64,000 nucleotides of DNA from Diplolepis rosae (taxonomy: Eukaryota; Arthropoda; Insecta; Hymenoptera; Diplolepididae), in assembly GCA_030998225.1 (NCBI GenBank), contig JAPYXD010000391.1, forward strand, positions 4,406,501-4,470,500, written 5' to 3'. Shown here piece after piece: positions 45,441 through 55,639 of this stretch (the first letter of the stretch is position 1; each line of letters opens with the position of its first letter). Under the pieces are notes generated by a model. It was not told the DNA's origin. It made no database searches and worked only from the letters and a program-made list of their open reading frames with translations. A program made the translations under genes and the position numbers.

Positions 45441-46430
45441 GAGCAGAAAATACCTAGCTCTTAAATACTTCAATACATTTCCTAAAAAGCTAGTTTTTTT
45501 CCATTCTATAGAGTTTTTGAATTTTCAAATTAAGTCTCTGCATATACAACAAAAACACAATATTTATTTTAAACTTGAACCTCATATTTATTGTAAAACA
45601 CAATTTTGTGCATAATTTTTAAATTACAATAATAGATTTAAAAGATACACAAAGTTTAAATCGATATATATTTTTTTAATTATTAACATTTCTTGACTTT
45701 CAAATGTTAATGCAAAATCATATTTCAAGTGTCTAAATCATTCTAAAAAGTTAACAAAATTTTTCAGGTATTTTTTTTGGGCAAATATTTTTCAAAATAT
45801 ATGAAATCAAATAATTTAAGTTATTATTAAATAATTTAAATTTAAATTAAATATTCCATAAATAATGAATTGGCGTGTCTTTTGCGCTTTTTTTGCGTGG
45901 AGTCAGGAAAAACATACATAATTTTACTGAGTCAACAATTTTAAATAGTTATAGCACAAAATTTTTGCAAATTTAGTAGATATTTTAATACAATTCACCG
46001 CTTTTTGGAAAGTATAATACATTTGCTGATAATCATTACCAAAATGCCAGTAAAATTAATAAAATAAGCAATTATCTTCAAAATGTTGATTTTAACAGGC
46101 ATTTCCGTAATATTTATCGACAAAACTATTATTTAAACAAAATTTGTTTCGAAGCATTTTATTCAAAGGAAACAGTCTTCAACTTTACTTTATAGCAGAG
46201 AAATCTCATGATGTAATTTCGTATCCAAATTTAGGCATGATTTTTTTTTAAACAATGACACCTTTTATTCACATTTGGGATTCGAAAACGACATTTCATA
46301 AAAAATGTTACATATTTCAGTCAGTTCCACGATCTGAGAACACTTTTGCTAGCCTGTGTCTGCTGCGGCGAGTTAACCGAGCAAGAAGGAAGAAGAGTTG
46401 GAAAAACTGACCGCGGCACAGTGAAACGCA

Positions 46431-46709
46431 CACGGAGAAACTTTTTATATCAATTTTTACTATAGTATTTTTCAATTTAGGGAAAAACGTATCACATTGA
46501 GAATTTTTGTTAGTAACAATACTAAACTTTATAATAATGATATGAAACTTGAGCATAGTTCATAGCAAATTTTACTATAGTTCATACTAAAGTTTTATAT
46601 CATTATTGTAAAGTTTAGTATTTTTACTAACAAAAATTCTCAAAGTGATACGTTTTTCCCTAAATTGAAAAATACTATAGTAAAACTTGATATAAAAAGT
46701 TTCTCCGTG
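46431..46709. mobile_element. 279-bp palindromic MITE with CACGGAGAAA ends
   Basis: Nearly the whole element is a palindrome (arms about 125 bp; shared GGGAAAAACGTATCAC). Its ends match those of the MITE at 13227-13769 over CACGGAGAAA, and both carry an ACTATAGTA-like motif near the end. The flanks read CAGTGAAACGCA and CAGTAACGCA, which could be a 10-12-bp duplication; the simple TA seen for the relative is absent. Confidence 0.85.
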
Positions 46710-48362
46710 CAGTAACGCACGATCTGGCCACAGCGATTCCCTGACTAAACCTTAAATTCCCTGACTTTTCCCTGACTTTTCCAGACCACTACGATTTCCC
46801 TGACTTTTCCCTGACTTCCCTGACTTCCCTGACTTGTGGCAACCCTGTGTAAATAAAAGGTCTAAAAAATGTTAACTTATCACAATAAAATATCACCAAA
46901 ACAATAAAATTGACCTGTTATTTGTTTCAGTAAAAAACGATATAAATGAATTGTGCATGTGATATACTATAAAATGGGTCTAAACTAAATTTACAAAAAA
47001 TAAAAACTGTACAAAAATTTTTTCTATAAAAATCTAAAGAAAAGAGACTTAAAAAATTGCACGTGTGACGTATAACCATTGTGGAAAACGATATAAATCA
47101 ATCACATATGTGAAGCTGTAAAAATGTTTCTAGATATAGGTATCAGAACATTCAACTCAATTCAATTCAATCTTAATCTTGCGATAATGTGACTGAATAA
47201 AAAACCCCCAGTCACATGTTTCGGTAGATTGCGGTAGAAATTTATAACAGTTATATTCAGACTGTTTATGACTCGTTTCAAATTTCATAGCCCTCTTTTG
47301 TGACAGTATCCTGGTCATCTTGTTGACATCATTACACACTTTTTTTTCTCTCGTTTCCCAACAAACGAGACTCTCCAAAGTAAAAAACTTCACCCTCCAC
47401 TTTACTAAGCTTTTTCCAAGGTTGTTGCCAAATGCAACTCAGTTTTGAAGAAAAATCCGTAGTGACAGGATTGTATATACAAAAATTATGTGGTCACCTT
47501 GTTCCCGACGAAATAAAAGAAAGAAAAAAAGGAAATTTATGATTATGTCATTCCAATTATTTTCTTATTTTTTTTTTTTCACCAACGATTTGTCCCTCTA
47601 CTCAATCAAATAACAGGTCAGTTTTTGTTTTGGTGATATTTTATTGTGATGAGTTCACGGGTTTTTAGACTTTTTATTCACTGGTCTTATTTCGTTAAAT
47701 TCAGTTATTTTTAGAACATTTTTACAGTTTCACGTGTGTAATTGATATATATATATAGTTTCCCACAATGATTATACGTCACACGTGGAATTTTCTAAGT
47801 CTCTTCTCTTTGGATTTTTATAGAAACAATTTTTGTGCAGTTTTTATTTTTTGTAAATTTAGTTTAGACCAATTTTATAGTATATCACATGTACAATTCA
47901 TTTATATCGTTTTTTACTTAAACAAATGACAGGTCAATTTTTTTGTTTTGGTGATATTTTATTGTGATGAGTTCACATTTCTTAGACCTTTTATTCACAG
48001 TTTTTATATCGTTCTTTACTTAAACAAATAACAGGTCAGTTTTTGTTTCGGTGATATTTTATTGTGATGAGTTCACAATTTTTTTAGACTTTTTATTCAC
48101 AGTTTTTATTTTGTTGAATTTAGTTATTCTAGAACAATTTTACAGTTTCACATGTGCAATTGATTTATATCAGTTTGTACCACAATGTTCATCGGTCACA
48201 CGTGCAAATTTTTTAAGTTTCTTCCTTTGTATTTTTTATAGAAATAAATTCTCACTGATGAAGACTCCAATTTGAGTCGAAACGTTTGAAAATATGAAAC
48301 TTTGAGTTAGATTTTGTCTGGACTCCAAAGCCAACTAAGGACATCAACAGTATTTGAATATT

Positions 48363-48602
48363 TATAGATTAGTTACACTATCTAAAAAAGTGTACCAAAA
48401 AGATGGGTTAGAACTCGTATTTCAGTTCTGGTCGTTTATTATTCATATTTTTTACCCATTCTGGGTCAAATTTCTCTCTGTATACATGAAATAAAATTAT
48501 TTACGTTTTTAATGTGTTGAAACTTGCTTAGCATAGTAAAATAATTGTTTTCATTCATGAGGTATACCTACATCTTAATGATAAGAAATTATCCAATTCA
48601 TA
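48363..48602. other. Spacer between foldback and ISL2EU-type element
   Basis: Too short and AT-rich for a gene; no motif seen. The TA at 48601-48602 is the left target duplication of the next element. Confidence 0.5.
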
Positions 48603-48733
48603 TTGGGATCTGACATAGGGGCGTGGCCAAAATATCAGGTGTTTAAATATGGCCGACGTAAAGTACACTTCAACATTGACAGCAATGGGAAAAATTGTTT
48701 TTTTTGGTTGAAAATTAAGCGAAAAGTTAAAAT

Positions 48734-50350
48734 ATGATTGTGACAATCAGTGAGATATGTAAGTGGGCGGCAACTGACTCCTCCAAACGCAATTTCAAAG
48801 GAGGAGAACAAGTTTTAAAAGCGGGACATATAATAAAATGTGGACAGATATTTACACCGAAACCGCAAACAGAAAATATTAGTATTTTTTCCTCCTGTGT
48901 GAGATCGTCGGGAACGACAACGAACAAACCTCACAGTATCAACGGAAAAATTTCACGCAGTGGTGAAATCATAAACTTTACGTGTTCGTGCAAAGCCGGG
49001 TCAGGAGAAAGATGTAAACGCATCATAGCAACTCTTCTATTCTGTCACTCGTAAGATTGTTAGCATATCAGATCATTGCAAAATTCATACACTTACGCAA
49101 CTTACAGACTAAATATTTTTGAAATTTTGTAGGGTAACGATTGCAGATCTACCAGTATTTTCTTCGACGGACTTAGCGTGTGTCTGGAAAGAGAAGCATA
49201 AAATTGCACTGAAAAATTATGATGCCAATCCCCTCCAAGAGCATTCTTGCTTTCAAGAAAATATGCGACGAAACAAAACCCTGGACGTGTCGAGCAGTGA
49301 AATTTTGGACCCGTACGAAATAATCGCTAATATGCTCCCGGATTCCGCTCTCACAAAACACATGTAAGTATTTGAAGACATTTTTCAATATAATTTAATG
49401 AATTCGCAGTAAATTAATCTAATTATTCATTACATTTGTGTCTCAGGGTTGGTCGACACTCACCACTTACAAATGGCAGTAGACGCGAACTCGAATCTCT
49501 TAGCGAGGAAGAAGAATTTGCTGCTCGTGCAATATTTTCAAACTCAACGAATGTGTTGATGGATACACTGGCGGATGTTGCAACTGTTCCAATGAAAAAT
49601 TGTTGCAAAACAACTTTTTCAGATCTGTGCGGAAATTACGCAGAAATTTGCAGAGCAACGAGACTTTCCAAAGCTGCGTGGGCCAGAGAACGACAATTTC
49701 GTTTCACTGGTTCTACATGCTACGGAATGTATACGTACAGTATAAATACTGACAGGAAAATGAACAAAGCAAACTGGGAAAAAAAGTGTTTCTCCCACGT
49801 CAATCCACAAGCCTTCACGTCCAAATATACTCATCATGGAGTGAAGAGTGAACCTGAAGCTCGTCAAGCCTTCATTCAAAAAACTGGCAAAAAGGTAATT
49901 GAAGTTGGACTGGTTGTATCGCAGAAGAATCCGTGGTTGGCTGTGTCTCCAGATGGAGTAATCTTTGAAAATGAAGTTCCCGTTGAAGTTCTGGAAATAA
50001 AATGTCCCATCAGTGGAAAAGTATTGACTGCGAAAAGTGCCATGGACAAAAGTTGTAAACAGTTGTGTTTGAGAAAAATTAAAGATCAGTATTTTTGTAA
50101 TCCAAAGAGCAAATATTATGGACAAGTGCAAATGAGTATGGCTGTTTTGAATATTCCAAAGACATCTTTTGTTGTGTATGCGTCGTATGATAAGAGTCTC
50201 GAAATTATTTCAGTTCCTCTCGACTACGATTTCATATTTGTTGTGTTGAGTGAACTAAAAAGTGTATATTTCCGACATTTCTTGCCATTTATTTGCTCAG
50301 TTGACCATGAAACGCAAGAAAATATTCCAAATAATTGCAAATATGTATAA
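48734..50350 (+). CDS. YqaJ-type exonuclease with SWIM-like zinc motif, three exons
   Basis: Exons 48734-49050, 49133-49363 and 49447-50350, with donors GTAAGA and GTAAGT and acceptors TTGTAG and TCTCAG; phases match, giving about 483 residues. Exon 1 ends with a SWIM-like zinc motif, CSCKAGSGERCKR, whose expected final His (CKH) is Arg. Exon 3 holds the lambda-exonuclease/YqaJ fold: SEPEARQAF (helix), SPDG with the catalytic Asp, LEIKCP with the Glu-x-Lys pair, and YYGQVQMSM. The partner protein of ISL2EU-type transposons is thought to process DNA during transposition, but its exact role is not established. The start at 48734 is the first ATG in frame. No stop or shift is visible, so it could still be expressed. 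Confidence 0.85.
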
Positions 50351-51123
50351 ATTGGAGTTTTCGGCATTGAAGATACATGTATTTTTTACTCTCACTCGGA
50401 AACAATTAAGCTCTTCGTTATCGTGAGAAACTTTTAACATTTCAGCGACAATTACATCGGTGGAGAATATTTTTTTACTCGATCGTAGATCACATGCTAA
50501 AGTAGTAGAAACTATAACACTGTTATTCAATGATAGGAATATGTATTTAAAGAAAAACCTGTGTCACTTGAAAAGTATCATATTTTTATTGTAAAGCTAC
50601 ATATGTTACATATTTGTGTTGATCTATGAATAAAATGTTTACGTTCATTATCTCGCTTTCTGTACATTACTGCATACTTTTCCCAGAAACTGTACTGCCG
50701 ATGAAACAATATTGCATTTTTTACGTTGATTTGAAGATATTGATCATTATAAGTTTGATTATTGATTATTTTTTTATATTCATTTACCTTATTTCAATTG
50801 ATTCCATAATCATATTGATTTGTGACATTTGTACTGTAATATTACATCAATAATGTATAAATTAAAGGATTTTAAGGTCGTGCAATGATAACAAATTTCA
50901 TATAAAACTACGCTTTTCTTGAATAAATTTATAAAAGTAAGGTTTCTCTGTGGTCTATTTACTCAATTACATATATTAATATGTGTAAGTTAATTCACTT
51001 TACTTACAATTCTATTGTCTTCTTATCAAAAGCAACTACAAAATTTACATCATATTACGTGCGAAAGCAACATACAAATTTGATCCCAGCGGTTCGGGTC
51101 ATGTTTCTAGATATATTTCTTAT
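50351..51123. other. 3' regions of the two ISL2EU-type genes
   Basis: Non-coding stretch between the convergent genes. AATAAA at about 50630 (CTATGAATAAAATG) could serve the nuclease gene; the minus strand has no unambiguous signal. Confidence 0.5.
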
Positions 51124-52840
51124 TCAGGGGTTTTCATTTGAAGACATGAATTTGTCGTCGCTCAAAATTGGAGCTGACGAATTAACAGTAGCACATATAA
51201 CTGTGAAAATTTCAGAGACAAATCTTACAAGATGACTTGGCATAACGCCAGCGACAACTTCGAAATTTTTTATTCGCTGATTAGATCTCTCAATGTGTAC
51301 TCTCGCACTAACAATGTTCTGCGTCAAAAGTGATTCTGCTTTGGAAAACTGTTGTTTATTTCTCAGAAATGGTGGCCTTATACATTTAAATACATGTAAG
51401 TCGCAAACATTGTCAATCAAGAATCCTTTGTCTACCATTATTTCATCTCCAGATTCCAGTAAATTAATGAGTTCGCTCTGCTCAAATATAGCTTTATCAG
51501 AAGCTCTTCCGCCGTACGGCTGACTAACAAACGAAATATTTCCCGCTGGAGTAACTCCTGTTAAAATTTTGATAGTTTCACCTTTTTTGTAGTGTGAGTA
51601 AGTTAATATTTTACAACAGAGATTTTTCGGATTTTGAATAAAAATTTCAGTACAGTCCAACACAATTCTAACACTACGGAAATCTTTGAAGCACAGTGGA
51701 ATGTTTTTTGAAATTTCATCTCGTGAAGGCCACGGAATAGCTGGTTTCAAACTTGCATTTAATAAACAAATTGTTTGTTAAAAAATTCGAGTACAGTGCC
51801 TTTCACTACAACAATCGAATAAAACTGCCAACAAAGCATACGATACATTGTGCTTCAGTTTCAAATACGTCATGACAATTTTATCACGCAAACTCATTTT
51901 GACAGTCCCGTTATCTACGTCCACATGAAAGCAAGAAGCCAATTGTAAAATACACGCGAGAATCGAGAAAGATTCGATACCTGTCACTGTGCTTAAGTTC
52001 CCATCGGTTTTGATGCAATCTACGAAACTAGATTTCAGGTCCCCGCTTTTCACTTCGACGCATACATCTTTACAATAATTTTCTAGCAGATCGTTACCTA
52101 CTTGTACGCCAACATCAGCAAACTTTCTCTCATTTTTATCAGTTGTGAGACCTACGTACATGTACATTTTCCCGTCGAGATTCAAGTATTTTTCGATATA
52201 AGACGTTTGTTGTGATTCAGCCTCATTTTCGAAATTTTCAAATTCCATTTTCTCGTGAATGGTATCCTCAGAATTTTGGTTACGCTGCTCTTCGTCGTTT
52301 TTCGAAGATTCCTGCGCTTTCAAAGATTCTTGCGCTTCCTTTTGCAATATCCGCTTTTCTAACCTCTGTTTACGACGTTTGACACTTTCTGTTTTTATTA
52401 ACGAACGAGGTGGCAAATCACATGATGGAACTGCTATTTTCTTCATAATTCTTCGACTTGCAGACACTTCTAAAAATTATTCGAAAATTTAGATATTGTT
52501 ATTTGTTAATTTCTATGATGTAAAAATATTCTCTAAACAAAGTTGTTGACAAACATTTCTTACCGGGAAAAAAGTAATCATGCTTAGTAAAATGTCGTGA
52601 ACACACTCTCGTATAGGACTTCACAATTTTGATATTTGTAGCTATTTTCCAGGCGGCGAAAATATCAATATTTTCCGGATTTCCGAAGTAATTGTTCACT
52701 TTAACAGTTCTTTGGTTAGAACTTGGAAAGAAATGAAAGCTTAAATTCAAGTTTTCATTGGAACTAGCGCGGCAATTTTCAACAGCACAATAATATGCAC
52801 GTTTTCTTTTCAATCGGGGAGTAAAACTAATGCCATCCAT
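51124..52840 (-). pseudogene. ISL2EU-type THAP/DDE transposase, one nonsense codon
   Basis: Exon 1, 52840-52564, encodes a THAP zinc domain (CAVENC near residue 18, the conserved AAW, then CSRHF and YFFP) and ends at donor GTAAGA. Exon 2 begins at 52469 after TTTTTAG and continues in phase with SASRRIMKKIAVPS, a Lys/Glu-rich coiled region, and a helix-turn-helix (LKHNVSYALLAVLF). The catalytic domain shows LDCTEIFIQ (first Asp), YGGRASDKAIF (second) and MVDKGFLI, ending in ERSNQRIKNFE. One in-frame TAA at 51778-51780 lies between the helix-turn-helix and the DDE domain, with the frame open on both sides. The only GT...AG pair that would remove it spans about 43 nt, probably too short for an intron. 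Confidence 0.85.
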
Positions 52841-52965
52841 GTTGAAGTAATTAATTAATTAAGATTTCATGGATTTTTCTCATTTACTCATGTACTTTGC
52901 TGTACTTTAGACTAGTTCTTAAAATGGCCACCAGATGTCGTATCCCCTAATGTCAGATCCCAATA

Positions 52966-53563
52966 GGCTTTCATTCTACATGCAAATACTGAGGATCACA
53001 GTCGAACTTCTCTTATCATTTTATACAAAAAATGACGACTTATTTTATAGGGCGAGTGGACTATATACTGATATATCCTACTGTTAAACCCAATTAATTT
53101 TTTCAATCTATTAATTTCTTTTTAAGTTGACCTTCATGAAAAACTAAACTTTAGAAAATCATGTGTAAAATTCCACAAAATAATGAACATAAAATACCAG
53201 TCACTTCTAGGTTGAAATTAAAGAAAACTTATTGTAAATTAACTTACAGAGCGTAAAATTCTACCCAGATTCTCTATTTTCAACGCCTATTGTAAAATTA
53301 CCCACAAAAATAACGATATTCTACCCGTGACCTGTAAATTTACATAAAATATTTTCTCTGTTACTTTCAGTTCCAGTGTAAGTTTACATTAGGAATAACT
53401 GGTATCTTGTGTTCAAGCATTCTTAGTGTAATTTCACGTTTCTCGTAAAATTTCGAGGTTTTAGTGAAGCACCTTTAAAAATTCACAAAACTCAAACGGT
53501 ATTAATTAAATCACATTGTTTTTTATAAGGAAATTTAGAAAGTTGAAAGATCGTATATATTAC
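52966..53563. other. No exon recognised; AT-rich palindromic patches
   Basis: Several CTGTAAATTTAC/GTAAATT-type inverted pieces between 53200 and 53440 suggest a decayed MITE. If the CHMP4 gene is intact this is the start of its first intron. Confidence 0.45.
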
Positions 53564-53741
53564 CTCTTTTGTTTTTAGTGCCATTTTTTCTGGCTAACTG
53601 AATCTCAAGATCTATCTTTCCTTCCAGAAAATCTTGTTTTTTCATTAGCATTTCTTCTGTCTCACGTAATTTTTGTATTGCTTCTGCAGTCGATGGAGCT
53701 ACTGCTTCCTTCTTTCCACCAAATATTTTGAAGAAACTCAT
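53564..53741 (-). CDS. shrub: CHMP4/shrub (ESCRT-III) first coding exon
   Basis: Encodes the N-terminal 59 residues of CHMP4/Snf7 from MSFFKIFGGKK (ATG 53739-53741) through EAIQKLRETEEMLMKKQDFL to GTKNKR. It ends in phase 1 at a good donor (AAAAGAG|GTAATA). CHMP4 polymerises on membranes to drive vesicle budding into multivesicular bodies and scission. The segment is the basic amphipathic start of helix 1, and match and length fit the insect gene's first exon. An upstream in-frame ATG at 53753 would add four residues. No downstream exon is visible to the left in this window, so either the first intron is very long and full of transposons, or this exon was left behind by duplication or rearrangement. 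Confidence 0.88.
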
Positions 53742-54056
53742 GTTTAATTTCAACTCTCATAAAACGCCACAATAAAATTTGTTCCCTATCGAAAACTAAA
53801 AACCATGGAGAATAGACATAAGGAAACTAATCTCTTATGACCAGCCCCCGGAATCTCTGGAGTTGAAAATGTCACAGATGTTGACCGTTGGCCACCGTGG
53901 CGCTGGCTGTTCATGAGGCCGACCTTATACAGATTAGCATTATAGAACATTGAAATTTAACGTTTTTTGTGAAAAATTGGTGTCTGAAGTGCTTTTGTGT
54001 GCTTTTTTGTTAAATTGAAATGGTTTTAACAGTCGGTAATATAAAAATTTAAGTGA

Positions 54057-54130
54057 AAATGCGGAAATTTGTTGCTGTAGGTTGCAAAACAGGCTACACG
54101 TAATGCTCTGAAAAAGTGCATTGTTTTGTG
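54057..54130 (+). pseudogene. THAP domain fragment
   Basis: ATG 54057 begins MRKFVAVGCKTGYT, a standard THAP N-terminus, but TAA follows at once. After it, CSEKVHCFV continues in frame before similarity fades. About 24 codons remain of a domain of roughly 80. Confidence 0.6.
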
Positions 54131-54243
54131 GTTTATTTATCATGAGCGCCTTTAACTTATTAAAATCTAATCTATACTAAATTTAAAACGCTTTGAATAA
54201 AAAAATCAACAAAGCTGACTGACTGAACCTAAGGTATTATAGA

Positions 54244-54953
54244 TAGGGATGGGCGATCTTCGAAAAAAAGAATAGATTCTGAAATTATTGATTTAATTTG
54301 ATCGATTAATCGGTTAAAAAGATCGATTTTTGAATCGATCTTTAAAAATCGATACCTTTTTCTGAAAATGATAAATTTCTGTAAAATAACCTTTTTTAAA
54401 AATGTTTTATAACAATTGGAGATATAATTGTTACTTGCATATTTTGTGAATTTAAATTATCAAAATAAAAAAGTGTTTATATCAATAAAAAAGGAAATTA
54501 GGCTTAAAAAACACACTATATTTGCGAATCAGGAACATTTTTAATTTTTTTAAATTGCACAATTTCTAAAGCAATGCGTATTATTAGTGATAAAGTTTCT
54601 GGCATAAATATGAAGTATTACTATAAAGTTTATAATATTAATATACTTTGAACTTTGCATTTCACTTAAAGTATTATTTATGATAAAATTTCTGGAATAA
54701 ATATGAAGTATTATTATAAAGTTTATAATATTAATATACTTTGTATATCACATTAAGGATATTCTCGTGGTCGACCCCTTGATCTCACTTTTAAACTAAA
54801 AAACAGTTCATAGGAACAGTTCATAGAAATAGGAAACAGGAAAAAAAGAAAGGAGAATCGTTCGTAAAGATCGAAAAAAAATATCAATCCAACCGATTAA
54901 TCGAGTAAAAAAGATCGATCTCCGTAGAATCGAATCGAGATCGCCCATCCCTA
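54244..54953. mobile_element. 710-bp hAT-type MITE with perfect 8-bp duplication
   Basis: Ends TAGGGATGGGCGATC / GATCGCCCATCCCTA; flanks ATTATAGA at 54236-54243 and 54954-54961. The subterminal regions carry GATCGAT-rich palindromes. Inside, a 63-bp block (54588-54651) is repeated at 54680-54742. No coding sequence, so it depends on a transposase supplied elsewhere. Confidence 0.92.
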
Positions 54954-54961
54954 ATTATAGA

Positions 54962-55639
54962 TAAAATACACATAATAAATTATTTGCATATGAGATCTAA
55001 ATATCCATTATATTATTATGAAATATAGTATATTATGTTGATTATTATTTATTACAAACATCTTTGTTCTTAGTGTTTTCAAATACTTATAAAGGAATTT
55101 TATAAATTCTTTATATTTGTTACTTTTTCAAATGTACGTTCATTCCTTATGTGAAAGTTTTGTTCATAAAAATGTAATTTTTTCAATTACTGAGAAGTTT
55201 TAAAATATAAAATACAATATGTCCTATAATAAAATCTAATTTTTCTAACAAAATCAAGATGATATAATTAATACCCGTATTATAATTCAATTTAATGGAA
55301 TTTCAATAGCCAATTTTTTTATTATAATATATACGACTGATATAATATCAATAATATTGATAATATAAATAAATATTGTATTTTTATTTAATAATCACAA
55401 TGTAAATATTAATGTTAAAACGAAGATAACAGAACTTTGATTTCAATTTCAAGCCAGAATTACAAAGACAATTTTCGCCCAAATTTCAAGCATATTACCC
55501 TTTATATCAGTAAAAATTGCTTTAAATAATATTTAAAACTTTCTAGTTTAATGTGTTGTAAAAAAAAATATGATCAAGTAGTTTTTATCCCCAAAAATTT
55601 AATTTTTATGGATTTTTCCCATGCATTAAAATGAATTCA
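54962..55639. other. AT-rich interior of the P-like remnant
   Basis: No frame, motif or repeat partner recognised. Confidence 0.45.

Larger units (their letters stand above)
41437..46322. repeat. Long inverted-repeat structure whose left arm is split by the tandem array
   Basis: 41437-41625 pairs with 46140-46322 (ACATTTTTTATGAAATGTCG, GAAATTACATCATAAGATTT), and 44900-45000 pairs with 46030-46135 (TTTT.TCGATAAA.ATTACGG). The right arm is continuous, but on the left these two blocks are separated by 3.27 kb holding the 339-bp array. Before the array arrived the arms were therefore about 300 bp. Confidence 0.8.
39649..46847. mobile_element. 7.2-kb transposon with CAGGGTTGCCACAAG ends, hAT-like
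   Basis: Perfect 16-bp inverted ends CAGGGTTGCCACAAGT / ACTTGTGGCAACCCTG, flanked by TGTAAT (39643-39648) and TGTAAAT (46848-46854), a likely short target duplication. Subterminal CCCTGACTTTT repeats number about three on the left and eight on the right, and they point the same way at both ends. No transposase is present: the interior is filled by other repeats, so it is non-autonomous. hAT membership is suggested by CAGGG ends only. Confidence 0.7.
39119..48362. mobile_element. Foldback element hosting the nested 39-48 kb transposons
   Basis: Left arm 39119-39648 and right arm about 47580-48362 are inverted copies (shared TTAGTTGGCTTT, ATATTTTCAAACGTTTCGAC). Without its insert it would be about 2.0 kb. 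The arms contain subrepeats, a GCACGTGTGACCGATGAACA-type block and a block with CACAATAAAATATCACC, that occur three times in the right arm, once at 39580-39640 and once at 46870-46925. The interior (47150-47580) has no gene. Confidence 0.85.
48603..52963. mobile_element. ISL2EU-type DNA transposon, nearly complete, 4361 bp
   Basis: Inverted ends TTGGGATCTGACAT (left from 48603, right to 52963), flanked on both sides by TA (48601-48602, 52964-52965). It has two convergent multi-exon genes: a SWIM/YqaJ nuclease (plus) and a THAP-domain DDE transposase (minus). This gene pair defines the IS4EU/ISL2EU group. All splice sites examined are canonical, and only the transposase frame has a clear nonsense change, so the insertion is comparatively young. 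Confidence 0.88.

Noticed and set aside
48734..50350. Host-domesticated YqaJ nuclease gene
   Set aside because: It lies inside matched inverted ends with TA duplications beside the transposase, so it belongs to the transposon.
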